Part shown: in pieces, positions 34,124 to 46,246 of the stretch | How the letters are laid out: each line of letters opens with the position of its first letter | Numbering within the stretch: position 1 is the stretch's first letter | Assembly: GCA_946122785.1 (NCBI GenBank) | Contig: CAMGYJ010000007.1 | Coordinates: 2,124,909 to 2,188,908, forward strand | Reading direction: 5' to 3' | Source: Linum tenue | Taxonomy: Eukaryota; Streptophyta; Magnoliopsida; Malpighiales; Linaceae | Length of the DNA: 64,000 nucleotides | Made by a program: the position numbers and the translations under genes | The notes under the pieces: generated by a model | What the model saw: the letters and a program-made list of their open reading frames with translations, nothing else | What the model was told of the DNA's origin: nothing | The model's database searches: none

Positions 34124-37100
34124 ATGGGCACGATGCTTAGGGGTTTCCTCCTTCTCCTGTCGCTTTTATCAATTACAGCTCCTGCCTTCTCTCTTTACGA
34201 AGATCAAGTTGGCCTCGCTGACTGGTTAGTCTCCAGTTCTCACTCTAGTTTTCCCAGCTAAGTTGAAGTTATCGCCCCCTCAATCTGCTGTTTGTTCAAA
34301 ATTAGAAGCAGCTCATCCGAGCTAATTGCTCTTCCTCAATCAATCGATCATCGAATATAGAGAAATTGGATTCTTTCGTGGTGCTTCACTGCTTTAGTGT
34401 TTCAAAGTCGCTATGGCTGTGTTAGCGTATCTGTAAATCGTTCGTCTCTGATGGTTATGCGCTTACTTTTGTTCTGGGCAATGGATTTTAAGGAGGAGGG
34501 GATTATTGTTCAGTTTGTGTAGTTGGTGGTTTTTTTTTTTTTTTTTTTTAATTAGGGCGATCAATGCAGGCATCAGAAGTACATAGGGAAGGTGAAAGAC
34601 GCTGTCTTTCACACGCAGAAAACTGGTCGAAAGCGGGTCGTGGTTTCTACTGAAGAGAATGTCATTGCCTCTTTGGATCTTAGGCATGGCGAGATTTGTG
34701 AGTTCTTCTGGACTTCAACTTAAGTTTGTGGTCAATGCCTGTCACGGTGGTGAACTTATAGAAGTTTTATTATTGGTTTTGCTACAGTCTGGAGGCATGT
34801 TCTTGGACCCAATGATGTCATTGATAGAATCGATATTGCCATGGGTAAATGTGAGTCCTGCTTCCATGATCGTTGCCTTCTTTCATATTTGTTTCCAATG
34901 GTTGATTTACTGTTTTCCTTCTAAAAGCTGGCATGGTAATATTTATGCGTTTGTGGGTAGGGGTTTCTTGTTGTAGATGAATGATGTATCTGTCTGTCTT
35001 TTCTCTCGAATACTGTTAGCAGGCAGGGGTGAATTGCTCATCAAGCGAATGCTTCTTTCATTGTTTCAGATGTCATCACCCTTTCATCTGAGGGCAGTAT
35101 CTTGAGGGCATGGAACCTTCCGGATGGACAAATGGTGTGGGAAGCATTTCTTCAAGGTCCACATTCCTCCAAGTCATCATTGTTGGTGCCGGTCAGTAAA
35201 TGAAGTTCTTTTTTGCTGCTAAATCATTTTTATCTTTATGTATCTTCAAGTTTCTCTAACCTCTTTCATATCAGTTAGCATGCTACTGTCATTAAATTGC
35301 CTTTAATGAAAGCAGGATGATCTATTGTTTTTGACATTCTTCCGAAAGGACAAATTTGTAACCAAGGTTTATGTTCTTCAGGCTAGCTTGAAAGTTGACA
35401 AGGACAATGTAATCCTTGCTTTTGGTAAAGGATGTCTTCATGCCGTTTCAGGCATTCATGGCGAGATTCTCTGGAAGAAGGATTTGGAGGCAGAAAGGTT
35501 TGCCCAATTTGAAATCTTTTGGACTATATTTTGCTTTCTCTCATCTGCTAGTAACCATTTTGTTCATGTCTCTGCATTCTATATCTGTGTTTGCAGTTTT
35601 GAAATTCAACACATGATTCAGGCCTCTGGCAGTGATTTAATTCATTTGGTCGGGTTTGTTGGCTCATCCCGTTTTGATTCATACACAATTGATGCCAAGA
35701 GAGGAGAGCTACTAAAGCATGATAGTGCAGCCATCCCTGGCGGTTATTCTGGGCAAGCTTCCTTAGTTTCGAGCAGCACACTTGTAGTGATGGATTCGGC
35801 TGGTTCAACAGTAACAACAATTAGTTTCCAGGATGGAAAAGTTACATTTAGCCAAACACCTGTTTCTACCCTAATTGAGGACTTTGTTGGGAAGGCAAAG
35901 TTATTGGCTTTAAAACTTGAAGGAGTGTTTGCTGTGAAAACTGGTACACATACAACATTTGTAAGAGTGACAGTTGAAGGAAAGTTGGAGGTGGTAGATA
36001 AGATCAACCATGCAACTGCAGTTAGCGATGTTCTGGAAATTTCAGAGAACAGGCAAGCTTTTGCATTTGTTCACAGTAGAAGCAACGGGATTGACTTAAC
36101 AGTGAAGCTTGGTGCAGATTGGAACCATGATTTGCTTAAGGAGAGCATTAAGATGGACCAAGAAAGAGGGTCTGTCCAGAAGGTGTACATAAACAACTAC
36201 ATCCGGACAGACAGGTCCCATGGATTCAGGGCTCTGATTGTCATGGAAGATCACTCTCTTTTACTGGTACAACAAGGTGCTGTTGTTTGGAGCAGGGAGG
36301 ATGCTCTGGCCTCAGTTATAGATGTAAAAACGTCAGAGCTTCCTGTTGAAAAGAAAGGCGTTTCAGTTGCAAAAGTTGAGGAAAGCCTTTTTGAGTGGCT
36401 TCAGGTATGATGTAGAATAGTTTTTTTTCGAAAGCCAAGACACTACTGTCATGTGAAATGTTGATTGGAGAAATTTACCATATTTACACCTGTGAGGTTA
36501 CGAATTCGTTTATTAAAACTAATCATATCGTTCTTGTATTCTTTGAGTCTGAGAGGCCTGAATGATATACCAAATGAGATTTTGCCACGTTCGTCTACTT
36601 TTTTCCTCCAGAAGAAGTCTTCTTCTCTACTTGTGTAATAGGCTAATACTTAGTTATTGATATGACTATAATGGAGCTCTACCCTTATATTAAGAAGCAT
36701 TTATAGTGGCCGATTATTCGTAGAAGTAGAGATTAAGGAATGTTTGGTGTATTGCAGTCATGGTGCATGACTTTTGTACATCTTCCTGAAAGCTATTTAC
36801 TATTGATTTTCATGGTAATAACTTGTAAGGTTTAACCCCAAACGGTTAGCCTAGTGATAATGTGGGGAGGATCACATCCTCCATACCCTAGCTCATACCT
36901 TGGAGCCAACAATCGTCCCTATGAAAGATTACCTTTAACGCTTTGCCTCATGGATCCTCTTTGGATTTTTAGGATTCTGATGATTCTCTTGTTGCTGCTG
37001 CTGTTGTTGCTAGGGACATGTGCTTAAGCTGAAAGGAACACTAATGCTTGCGAGTCCTGACGATATGGCTGCCATTCAATCCTTGCGGTTGAAAGCCTCC

Positions 37101-39259
37101 GGGAAGAGTAAGATGACCCGAGACCATAATGGTTTCCGGAAGCTTCTCATTGTGCTCACAAAAGCCGGGAAAGTTTTTGCCTTGCACACTGGAGATGGTA
37201 GGATCGTCTGGTCTCGGTTACTGAACTCTCTACGCCAATCAGAAACATGTGAAAACCCAACTGGGCTCAATCTGTTCCCCTGGCATGTTCCTCATCACCA
37301 TGCACTGGACGAGAATCCATCTGCTCTTGTTGTCAGCCGATGTGGACCGAGTGATGATGCTCTAGGTCTACTTTCTTTTGTTGATACCTACACTGGAAAG
37401 GAGCTTAGTTCATCAAGTCTTGACCATTCTGTTGTGCAAGTCATTCCTCTGCCATTCATGGATTCAACTGAACAACGCCTGCATCTTCTAATAGATGCTA
37501 GTGGGCAAGCTCATTTGTATCCGAAGACCTCTGATGCCCTCAGTGTTTTCAGACCTGAGTTGTCAAATGTTTACTGGTATTCTGTTGAAGCTGAGACAGG
37601 TATTATTAAGGGGTACGCTCTAAAGGAAAAGGCTTCTGACGACTATTCTTTTGACACTAGAAGTATATGGTCGATCGTCTTCCCCTCAGAATCGGAAAAG
37701 ATAATAAAAACTTCAACCAGAAAACTGAATGAGGTATGTTTCTCCTGATCAGCTTCTTCATTCATAGTTGGTTTATCCCTTGCTTGTATGAAGTAAATAG
37801 AAATTGTCTTCGGGTGTCTGCAGGTTGTTCATACCCAAGCAAAGGTCGTAGCAGATCAAGATGCAATGTTCAAATATATATCAAAGAATTTACTTTTCGT
37901 TGCAACTGTTGCACCGAAAGCCAGTGGTGATATTGGTTCATCGACCCCAGAGGAGTCATGGTTGATTGTCTACCTCATTGATACAATAACAGGCCGTATA
38001 TTGCATCGTATGACTCATCATGGGGCCCAAGGTCCAGTAGAGGCGGTATGTTTCTGCATCTTTTCATGCTGTTGAAATGAACGTGGAAAGCCACTCACTA
38101 TAAAAGTTAACTTGTTTTTGAGCAAAAACGGTAGCACTCAATAGTCTAATCCTCTTCTCAACATTCTGCAGGTTGTTAGTGAAAACTGGGTCATCTATCA
38201 CTATTTCAATCTTAGAGCACACAAATATGAGATGTCGGTGATTGAAATTTATGATCAGTCTCGGGCGGTATGTACATAATAATAATTCACTATTTCATTG
38301 AAGGTTATTGGATGATGATATTCTAATATGGCTCTCATTGTGTGTGTTATTTTTAATGGTAATTATAGGACAACAAAGATGTATGGAAGCTCATCCTGGG
38401 GAAGCATAATCTGACTTCACCAGTATCTTCATATTCTAGGCCAGAGATCATGACTAGGTCACAGTCTTACTTCTTCACCCATTCCGTAAAATCAATAGCA
38501 GTTACATCCACCGCAAAGGGCATCACTTCAAAGCAGCTTCTTATTGGTACAGTTGGCGACCAGGTTAGTCAAACTAGACATTGATGTGGACGTGATTGTT
38601 TGTTCTGCTGAATGGCAGCTTCTATAGAAACTTACTCAATTCAATCAATGCAGGTTTTGGCGCTCGATAAGCGATTCTTGGATCCTCGTAGATCAGTCAA
38701 TCCAACACAAGCAGAAAAGGAGGAAGGAATTATTCCTCTCACCGATTCACTGCCCATCATCCCTCAGGTTAGCTGCCTGTACTTCTCCCAAGACTCAAAT
38801 TCTGCACCAGATGTGAAACAATTTGGTTGAAAGATAGAACCAAACCGGACTGAATGCATCCTCGATTTGGCTCTTCTCATTTTTTCCTTTGTCCTATTTA
38901 TACGGTCTTGTTCGGACCGAACAAGACCATGCACGCCGTTCTTCCTACTTAACCTCACCTCGCACATCTTTTTTTCCCTCGATCCCAAACCTTTGCAGTC
39001 ATACATTACGCATGCCCTTAAAGTGGAAGGCCTGAGAGGCATTGAAACCGTACCAGCCAAGCTCGAGTCGACCACACTCATTTTCGCTTACGGAGTCGAC
39101 CTCTTCTTCACCCGCTTCGCACCATCAAGGACCTACGACTCTCTCACCGAGGACTTCAGCTACGCGCTGTTGCTCTTGACGATTGTCGCCCTAGTGGCCG
39201 CCATCTTCATAACGTGGATTCTATCGGAGAAGAAAGAACTCCGAGACAAGTGGAGGTGA
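34124..39259 (+). CDS. EMC1: ER membrane protein complex subunit 1
   Basis: Largest, lumen-facing subunit of the ER membrane insertase complex EMC. Twelve exons: 34124-34224, 34570-34697, 34788-34850, 35070-35191, 35382-35497, 35597-36404, 37014-37733, 37824-38045, 38172-38267, 38369-38563, 38654-38767 and 38999-39259; 981 residues, all phases closing. It begins with a signal peptide (about 1-24, LLLLSLLSITAPAFS), then beta-propeller sequence (YEDQVGLADWHQKYIG, SLDLRHGEIFWRHVLG, HAVSGIHGEILWKKDLEAE). The conserved DUF1620-type C-terminal part includes SNVYWYSVEAETG and AYGVDLFFTRFAPSRTYDSL. One transmembrane helix (about 945-970) is followed by a short basic tail ending LRDKWR, typical of EMC1. 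A short open stretch just before exon 5 (35325-35381) is read as intron. Confidence 0.96.
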
Positions 39260-39767
39260 AAAGGGAGACAGACATTAGACAGCTCCTCAGCCTCTGAAAA
39301 CCCCATGTTTCAGTTTCCTTTCCTTTCACCTCACGGTTTTGATTAGACTGAACTTGTAGGATGTTAGCTCTCAAACTCTTGTAAGTGTTTGTAGATTACA
39401 CTCTAATCTCATTTATAGGGTACTTGCTAGTGAATCTCTTGTAAACTCCGACTCATCATTTTGCAAGCTCGATAAATGCTAGAACCTCAGGGGAGAGAGG
39501 TACCCTGACCCTTTTGCGACAGCTTTTAGCCTGTTCGGGAGGATACTGTAGGTGTGGAAATCGGTACGGTATCGGTATTCCAATATTAAATATTGAAAAT
39601 TACATCCTAAAGTCAATTTCAATCCCTAAATATTTCGGTATCACAATTGGTATTATCGAATACGAAGTTAATTACCTTTGCAATTAATAATTAAATATAT
39701 AAATTAGATTTTATTGTTTGATTTAGGGGGAAAAAGACTAAGCAAAGAGTTTTGAATTATGGTATTA
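39260..39767. other. spacer downstream of EMC1
   Basis: EMC1 3' UTR, then a stretch with GGTACGGTATCGGTATTCC (about 39575), a wording common in plant repetitive DNA. No gene seen. Confidence 0.5.
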
Positions 39768-40267
39768 TTAAGGAGAGTGGAGGACAGTGGACAGGAGGAT
39801 GACGCGAAACCGGCCGAGGGAAGAGTCGCCTAGCGAAGCACCGAAGATGGCCATGGTGCTGGAAGCCGAGCTCCACAGGGAGATGACGCTGGAGGCAGCT
39901 GCTGCCGCCATGTGGAACTCAGTCGTCAGGTAGATCACCATGTTCGCGTTCAGCCCCGTGCTTACCAACGTCTGAAACGCCTCGTTCACTGCAAAAACAC
40001 ACCGAAACAGAAAGAAAGCCAAAGCCCATCAATGGCGAAAACCAGTGGGAGCAGAGAAAATGCAGGCAGAAGATTAGGTAGGTAGGTAGATAAGAACCGT
40101 AACGTACACATGATGAATGGAATGGTTCTGAAGCCACCCTTTGCAGCAGCAGCAGTAGTCTTCTTCTGCTTCTCCATAGGGTTGGGGGAGCGACGATCAT
40201 GAGAAAGGAGGGTCGTTTTCTTGTCATCCTCGCCGTCGAACTGTCTGCGGTTGCTCTCCTCCGCCAT
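39768..40267 (-). pseudogene. NPF1-type transporter, N-terminal exons only
   Basis: Start of a NRT1/PTR family (NPF) proton-coupled transporter. Exon 1 is 40267-40108 (MAEESNRRQFDGEDD to GGFRTIPFIM). Exon 2 starts at 39988 (NEAFQTLVSTGLNANMVIYL and SLGRFRVILLST), and the phases join. After about 39795 family similarity ends and the frame runs to a stop at 39768, so the third and later exons are missing here. Family members have about 560-600 residues and 12 helices; this piece encodes roughly the first 125 residues with one or two helices. The C-terminal exons lie 4-13 kb away on the same strand but upstream, in the wrong order for splicing. Confidence 0.85.
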
Positions 40268-40500
40268 GAGAAAGGAAGCAGTGATGATGAATTGATGATG
40301 GAATGGCTGGCTAAGGATGGTTAACAATGGCTGCTCGCCCACTGCTGAGGTACATTTATAAAATATCAACTAGATGTATCACTGTCTGTCGTTAGCTAGC
40401 TTTCTGTTAGGTTACCACTAAAAGGAAATTGGGCCTCCCCCGTTTTAAAGTGAGGTGAATATCATTCCATTAACGAGGTGGGTCTAATTAGGTTACCATC

Positions 40501-41015
40501 TGTTGGGCATATGACTCGGGTCTAATCGCGCGAAGAAGGAGCCGAGCGCGAAACTGGTGTGTCCCCAAGCGCGCCCAAGCCCCTGCGCGCTGTCAAAGAC
40601 GTCAAGCGCCAAACGACGACGTCTCAAAGCAGAGAGTCAACCAGATCAGGAAACCATGGGAAAAGTGATCCTGCGGTTCCCGAGGAGCAGTCACATCACA
40701 ATCCTAGATAAGTCTCCCATGCCCTAGGCAGCAACCTATATCCTCTAGCGTGTCAGAGGTCATGTCACCTTACTACCATGTAACTCACCCACCACCATTT
40801 AGCCTATAAATAGGGCATTTACTATGGTGGGTGAGGGGATCGCATTTTTCAGACTCTATCTCTACGATCATCAACTTCTCTCTCTAAAACTCTATTCTCC
40901 TAACTCCGTTCTTACCTACCTTTGTTCCTTATTCTATAACCGATTCCTACTGCTTACTCTCCTTGACCCTCCCTCTCCCTCGAACCTCACTCCTACACTC
41001 AGTTAGGTTCAAACA
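40501..41015 (+). mobile_element. solo LTR
   Basis: A 515-bp sequence begins TGTTGGGCATATGACTCGGG and ends AGTTAGGTTCAAACA, thus TG...CA. It is flanked by the 5-bp duplication CCATC (40496-40500 and 41016-41020). A TATA-like CTATAAATAG near 40804 gives the orientation. No internal retroelement sequence or second LTR is present, so it is a solo LTR left by recombination. It sits about 230 bp upstream of the NPF N-terminal fragment start. Copia or gypsy cannot be decided. Confidence 0.88.
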
Positions 41016-41344
41016 CCATCATTGATGCTCTCACTGTCATTCATTCAATAATGGCGAAAATAATATTTTTACCCAAAGGGGTTGGAAAATTGTACCATAA
41101 CTCGGAACTCTATTTACTTAAAAAGACATCTTAATAGTCATGTTTAGGTAGGATGTTGAATTGTTGAGGATAGACCATGTTATAGAAACATGGAATTTGG
41201 GTGTTTTTCGCTATTTTGACAAGTTAGTCGATTTATTATTGTTTTGTGTTACTCTGAATGTTATTTTTGAAAGGGTTTTTTTGGGGAGTAATTGGGCTAT
41301 TTCTGTGGGGATGTATTGCTTTGAGTTGTTTTAAAGAATTTGTC

Positions 41345-41802
<458 letters not shown>

Positions 41803-42008
41803 TCAAAGTGATTTCAGTATGGTTAAGTCTAAACCTAATCTCCCACCCGTCCCTCCCACCCATATTGAGTTGCCGGCTGTCCCCTTCTCTTTCTCTCTTC
41901 TTTTCTCAATCGCGCTCCTAATTTCTTCTAATCACCTCCCCCAATTTCTCAATTATCCTATTATCTGTTACTAATCTTTGTTATATGAACCCTAAACCAA
42001 GAGAAAAA

Positions 42009-42989
42009 ATCCCAAAATACACATGTTTTTAAAAGAAATTCCCAAAATACACACGTTATAAATAAAATTCCCAAAATACACATGTTTGGGCATCACTGCT
42101 GTTGTCAACCGCAGTGAATGCATTCACCGCGGCAGACCAATACGGTGAATGCATCACCGCGGTTGACGGCCAAGGTGAATGCCTAACGTAACACTGAAAC
42201 TTCAAACAAACGTAACTTTGCGCTCGGTTATCCGATTGTAGCGGATTTTTTTTATTCCATATAACTTTTCAAGATCTTTCAATCTGAAACAAGACTTCAT
42301 CCAAAAAAAATCATTTGCTACCCTGAACGAGCAATTTTTCGATTTTAACAAACTTTGGAAGATCATAACTTTGTGCTCCACAATCCGAATGTCATGAAAC
42401 TTTTTTTGATTTTGCATAAATTTTGAAGTACTACAACTTTTATTATAACCATAATTTTGGAAAGTATGTGGATTTGTGAAAAGTAAAGGCAAAGTTATTC
42501 CCAAAATCCCGTATACCGAAAAATACTTCTTTTTTAAAAAATTATTTCCTAGTCAAAGTTGTAGTTCTTAAAAAGTTACGCGCAATAAAAAAAACTTTAC
42601 GACGTTCGGATTGAGGAGCTAAAAGTTATGTCCTTCCAAAGTTTGGCAAAATCGAAAAATTGCTCGTTCGGGGTAACAAACGACATTTTTTTGAGATGAA
42701 GTCTTGTTGCAGATTGAAAGATCTTGAAAAGTTATATGGAATCAAAAAAAAATTCACTACAATCGGATAACCGAGCGCAAAGTTACGTTTGTTTGAAGTT
42801 TCAGAGTTAAGTCGGGCCTTCACCGCGGCCGTCAACCGCGGTGATGCATTCACCGCTTTGGTCTGCCGCGGTGAATGAATTCACTGCGGTTGACAACAGC
42901 GGTGATGCCCAAACATATGTATTTTGGAAAAAAAAATTATAACGTATGTATTTTGGGAATTTCTTTTAAAAACATGTATATTTTTGGAA
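42009..42989. mobile_element. long foldback (inverted-repeat) element
   Basis: Two arms of about 430 bp face each other: 42009-42440 and 42555-42989. They share CCCAAAATACACATGTT-like ends, a GC-rich segment of repeated CACCGCGG and TTGACGGCC words, then TTTGCGCTCGGTTATCCGAT and GCAATTTTTCGATTTT. The middle is a short AT-rich loop. Long inverted repeats without coding sequence fit a Mutator-like or foldback non-autonomous element; no target duplication was identified. A transcript would form a very long hairpin. Copies of the right arm alone start every unit of the NPF array. Confidence 0.78.
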
Positions 42990-44540
42990 TTCATCCAAAC
43001 CAAGACGCCAAATCCTGTATTCTTCTTACACACCCCTACAGAACCCTTTCATTGAAACGGTCCATAGACTGGACAAGCTCATTCAATACAGATCCCACCA
43101 AAGTTTGGAAAGTCATAAATGGAATTTCAATTTCTACTCGAAATCCACCTTTCCAAAATTGGATGAAGTCTGATCGAGTTAGCTAGGTGTCAATTCACTT
43201 TCAGGCATTAATTTTGGAGAAAGACAGATAGATTGAAACGACTTGCCCTTCGTCCGGGCCAGGGATTTGGGTGGTTAGTTAGTTGGAGCTGTTAAGAAGC
43301 CAACTACTGTAGTAATCTAATTGTGTGTGGAAGTAGAGTTTATCTCAAGCAGAAAATGAAGAACACGTTTGGTTAGCTAGAACAGGTGGTTCGACCGGTG
43401 TTCCTTCAACCGGGCCGTGTCTCAACTCTCAACTTCAAAGCAAAGAATTAACAATGAAAACAGAAGTCGTTTTTTTCTCTGTCGTGGCGTGTAGGGAAGT
43501 AATAAAATTGTCATAAATGTGTAAAACGTATGAAAAAAGGTCACACAAGTAACACGATATAACAAAATAGCTATTCCATGTGTTTATATCTATATTACAA
43601 TTGCTCTAGAAAAGAGGTAGATTTACGAATTGTTTTGGTGTATGGAGTTTTCTTTATCAATTCTTCACTATGTCAGCAAGCTAATTGGTTATTCAAGATG
43701 GAAATACGGCTAGAAAGAGAAGAAATGACGATTTTTCTTTTTAGTATCATGATATATACATGACTTTTTTTTTTTTTTTTGTATCGTTTGTAATTGTTTT
43801 GTTACAGGTTCAAACCTAGGTGATCCATTTGCCCAACGTTAAGGATTCCATATACGAGAATGGGAAAGCTCCAATCCAAAAACGACTTGCGTTTTGGACA
43901 AGGTATCCAAGGCAATACATGATTTGGTTGGTTGGAGGCTTGGAGCAGTTAACGGTTAGGTACCGTTGAATGGGGTTCTGCATTGGGCCGCTTGGCAAAT
44001 TTTTAAGCCCAAGGTTGAACATTCGGAAAGGGGCTTAATTTGGGCCGTCTGATAAGATTCTAAGCCCAAGAGGTCGTGGGTCAATTAACGTGAAGAAGGC
44101 GGGGAAAGCGCGGGAATGGGACAGCCCACATGCAGAGAGAGATCATGCACGTACGGAGAGATCTAATTCAGGGTTAATTAATATGAATTTCAATTTGCTA
44201 AATGGTTAGTAAATTAATTACTCTATATTTAGCAACGATCCAGATTTGACTTGTTAGCATGTGTTTTAATCTTAATTCTTATGGTACAAATTTAACTTGT
44301 ACACAAATTTTTCTTTATGTTACAAACTAAACTTGTGTATTCTCATAAGCACGAATACTTACTAGCCTTCATATTTTGAACATGCCGAATTTTCCTTACT
44401 ACAGTATCAACTTTTTGGTCGATTAGAAATCCTTATTCCTAATAAGATTAGGAATCCTAGATCAACTAGGAATCATAAAGAAACAAAAGATATTATGACA
44501 ATCTATCATGACATGGTGTTACAGTAAACCTACTGGTTTC
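42990..44540. other. noncoding part of array unit 1
   Basis: Downstream flank of the NPF C-terminal fragment. It has a T-run near 43766 and no supported gene. Repeated at 46669-48217 and 50346-51894 in copies 2 and 3. Confidence 0.55.
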
Positions 44541-44664
44541 GTTTTTTATTGTAAGAATGATATAAATTTACTTCTTTACGGTGAAGTAATACTTAACGAA
44601 TTCGAATCTGAGACCTCCAAGTTCAAGACTAGTAGTATTACCACTAGACTAAACCCTTGTTCGT
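44541..44664 (-). mobile_element. tRNA-derived SINE at NPF stop codon (copy 1)
   Basis: A 124-bp insertion lies between 18-bp direct repeats AGTAAACCTACTGGTTTC (44523-44540 and 44665-44682). On the minus strand it opens with a box A-like TTTAGTCTAGTGGTAAT and has a box B-like AGATTCGAATTC about 35 bases on. It ends in TTACAATAAAAAACG. This is the layout of a tRNA-derived SINE in the same orientation as NPF. The duplicated target contains the NPF stop codon (TAG at 44672-44674), so insertion was 10 or fewer bases after it. Confidence 0.82.
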
Positions 44665-44671
44665 AGTAAAC

Positions 44672-46246
44672 CTACTGGTTTCCCACTTCATCCACCTCTC
44701 TTGTATCCTCACCCTTGAGAGGACCATAGCCCTTGCAGCAAGCAACATAGTACACAAAATTCCCCAAACTCAAACCAGCCAAAACCCAGTAGTAGTAATC
44801 ATAATGTCCCTTGTTAATGTTGCTCCCCACCCAGCTCCCTCCACCACCACCATCTCTCGTCGCGCGATCCACGACGCTCAGCACCAAGCTCGCCACCAGA
44901 TTCGACACCGACAGCCCCATCTGATACAGAGTCGTGGAGATACTAGCCATGCTCCTCGGCAGCTCGCTGTAGTAGAACTCATTCTGTCCAATGTAGTTAA
45001 ACGCCTCCGCCACCCCAAATGGCACGTAGTACAACAAAAACCACATCGCGGACATGTTCACGATCCCATTGGGATCGTTGGAGAGCCCCTCGTCGAGCGC
45101 CCTGGCTCGACGAATGCTCTCCACGAGGCCCAGCGCGGCCATGGAGGCAGAGGAGAGCAGGATGGCGAGCCCCAGCCTCGTCTTCAGGGGAAGCGAGACG
45201 GGCCATCCCCTGAGGGTTGAGGCTAAGGGCAGGATGGCTCGGTCGTAGAGGGGAACCCAAATTAGTAGAGTGAGGACTAGGAAGATGCTGAAGGAGCCTG
45301 CTGGGATCTCGATTTTCGGAGTAATGTGGCGGTCCATGGTGGCGAGTTGGAGCAGCTGGATGGATTGCTGGCTTGCTGTGACGGACATTAGCATCCCTGC
45401 TGACCAGATTGGGATGATTCGGATTACGGATTTGAGATCCTCGACTTGTTCTACTGTGCAGAGGCGCCATGGATGAGCTGGTTTGCCTTCCTGGGTTAGG
45501 TCTTGTTCGGGGTGTTGAATGATGCAGGCCTTGTTGAGAAACCTGAAAGCATCAGCAGGAACAGGATGATTATGTCGAGAATCAGTTGGTTCGAATACAA
45601 CGTACTTAAACAAATGAGGTCGTACCTCGATCTCTGTGATAGATGGCTCTGATCTCATGTCAAGAACCAGTTTGTACAAATAATTTGAGCAGAGGTGAAA
45701 TGTAATCAAAACCGCGTTTTTAATACTTAAAAGTTTTAAGCTTTACACTTTTTCTAGATCACCAAAACGCTTCTATGTAGAATCGTACTTTTTTACTTAC
45801 AATGGTAAGTCAAAATCCCCGCTTTAAAACTTAAAAGTTCACGTTTTTATGCTTCTAGATCACTAAAACGCTATACAAAAATGATGATTTTGACTGTATT
45901 TGTTGGGAGAGGTTCAATTATCAATCATGTATCGCTTACTAACAAGTGTAAACATACCTCAAATTCTCAGATGGTTCCAAATTCATTACTGCAGCAGTGG
46001 ATTGATGATGATGATGATAAGCTAGAGTGGTTGATTGAGGAGGGGGAAGCAGCTTGATGCTCCTCTTGGTCCAGGCAGCTACAACAACTTGAGCAAGTTC
46101 AGTGACCAAGCTTGCTTTGGCCACCGGCTTCACATAGAACACAGAAGCAGAGAAGAAGGAAATTGCAGACAACACCATGAGCACCACACAGACTCCAAAA
46201 CCAGCACTCCAGCCAGCAGAATCCTGGATGTAAACAAACGACATTT
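44672..46246 (-). pseudogene. NPF1-type transporter C-terminal exons (copy 1)
   Basis: Two exons, about 46244-45958 (YIQDSAGWSAGFGVCVVLML-like, FYVKPVAKASLVTELAQV) and 45542-44672 (ACIIQHPEQ, CTVEQVEDLKSVIRIIPIWS, NMSAMWFLLYYVPFGVAEAF, SSNINKGHYDYYYW), joined in phase 2. They encode the second half of an NPF transporter, closest in wording to NPF1-type members. The 5' edge is cut inside an exon at the array joint, so there is no start, promoter or N-terminal half. The exons have no internal stop, which argues that the break is recent. The two-exon intron holds the dimeric repeat at 45701-45900. Confidence 0.88.
45701..45900 (-). repeat. dimeric short repeat in NPF intron (x3 in array)
   Basis: Same family as 20029-20224, inverted. 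Two units share TCTAGATCACCAAAACGCTT and TCTAGATCACTAAAACGCTA, with outer ends TGTAATCAAAACC and GATTTTGACTGTATT. Copies at 49378-49577 and 53055-53254 follow from the tandem array. Confidence 0.65.

Noticed and set aside
35325..35381. Possible extra EMC1 exon before exon 5
   Set aside because: In frame but unlike EMC1; a good acceptor at 35380-35381 and family alignment favour intron.
42626..42853. 75-residue minus-strand frame repeated four times
   Set aside because: It is the foldback arm read as protein; repetition comes from the array, not from selection.
43804..43830. GGTTCAAACCTAGG resembling a Pol III box B
   Set aside because: No box A at the right distance and no tRNA fold or flanking repeats.
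44657..45220. 187-residue plus-strand frame within the NPF exon (and two copies)
   Set aside because: Antisense shadow of the NPF coding strand; composition follows the reverse complement of a conserved exon.
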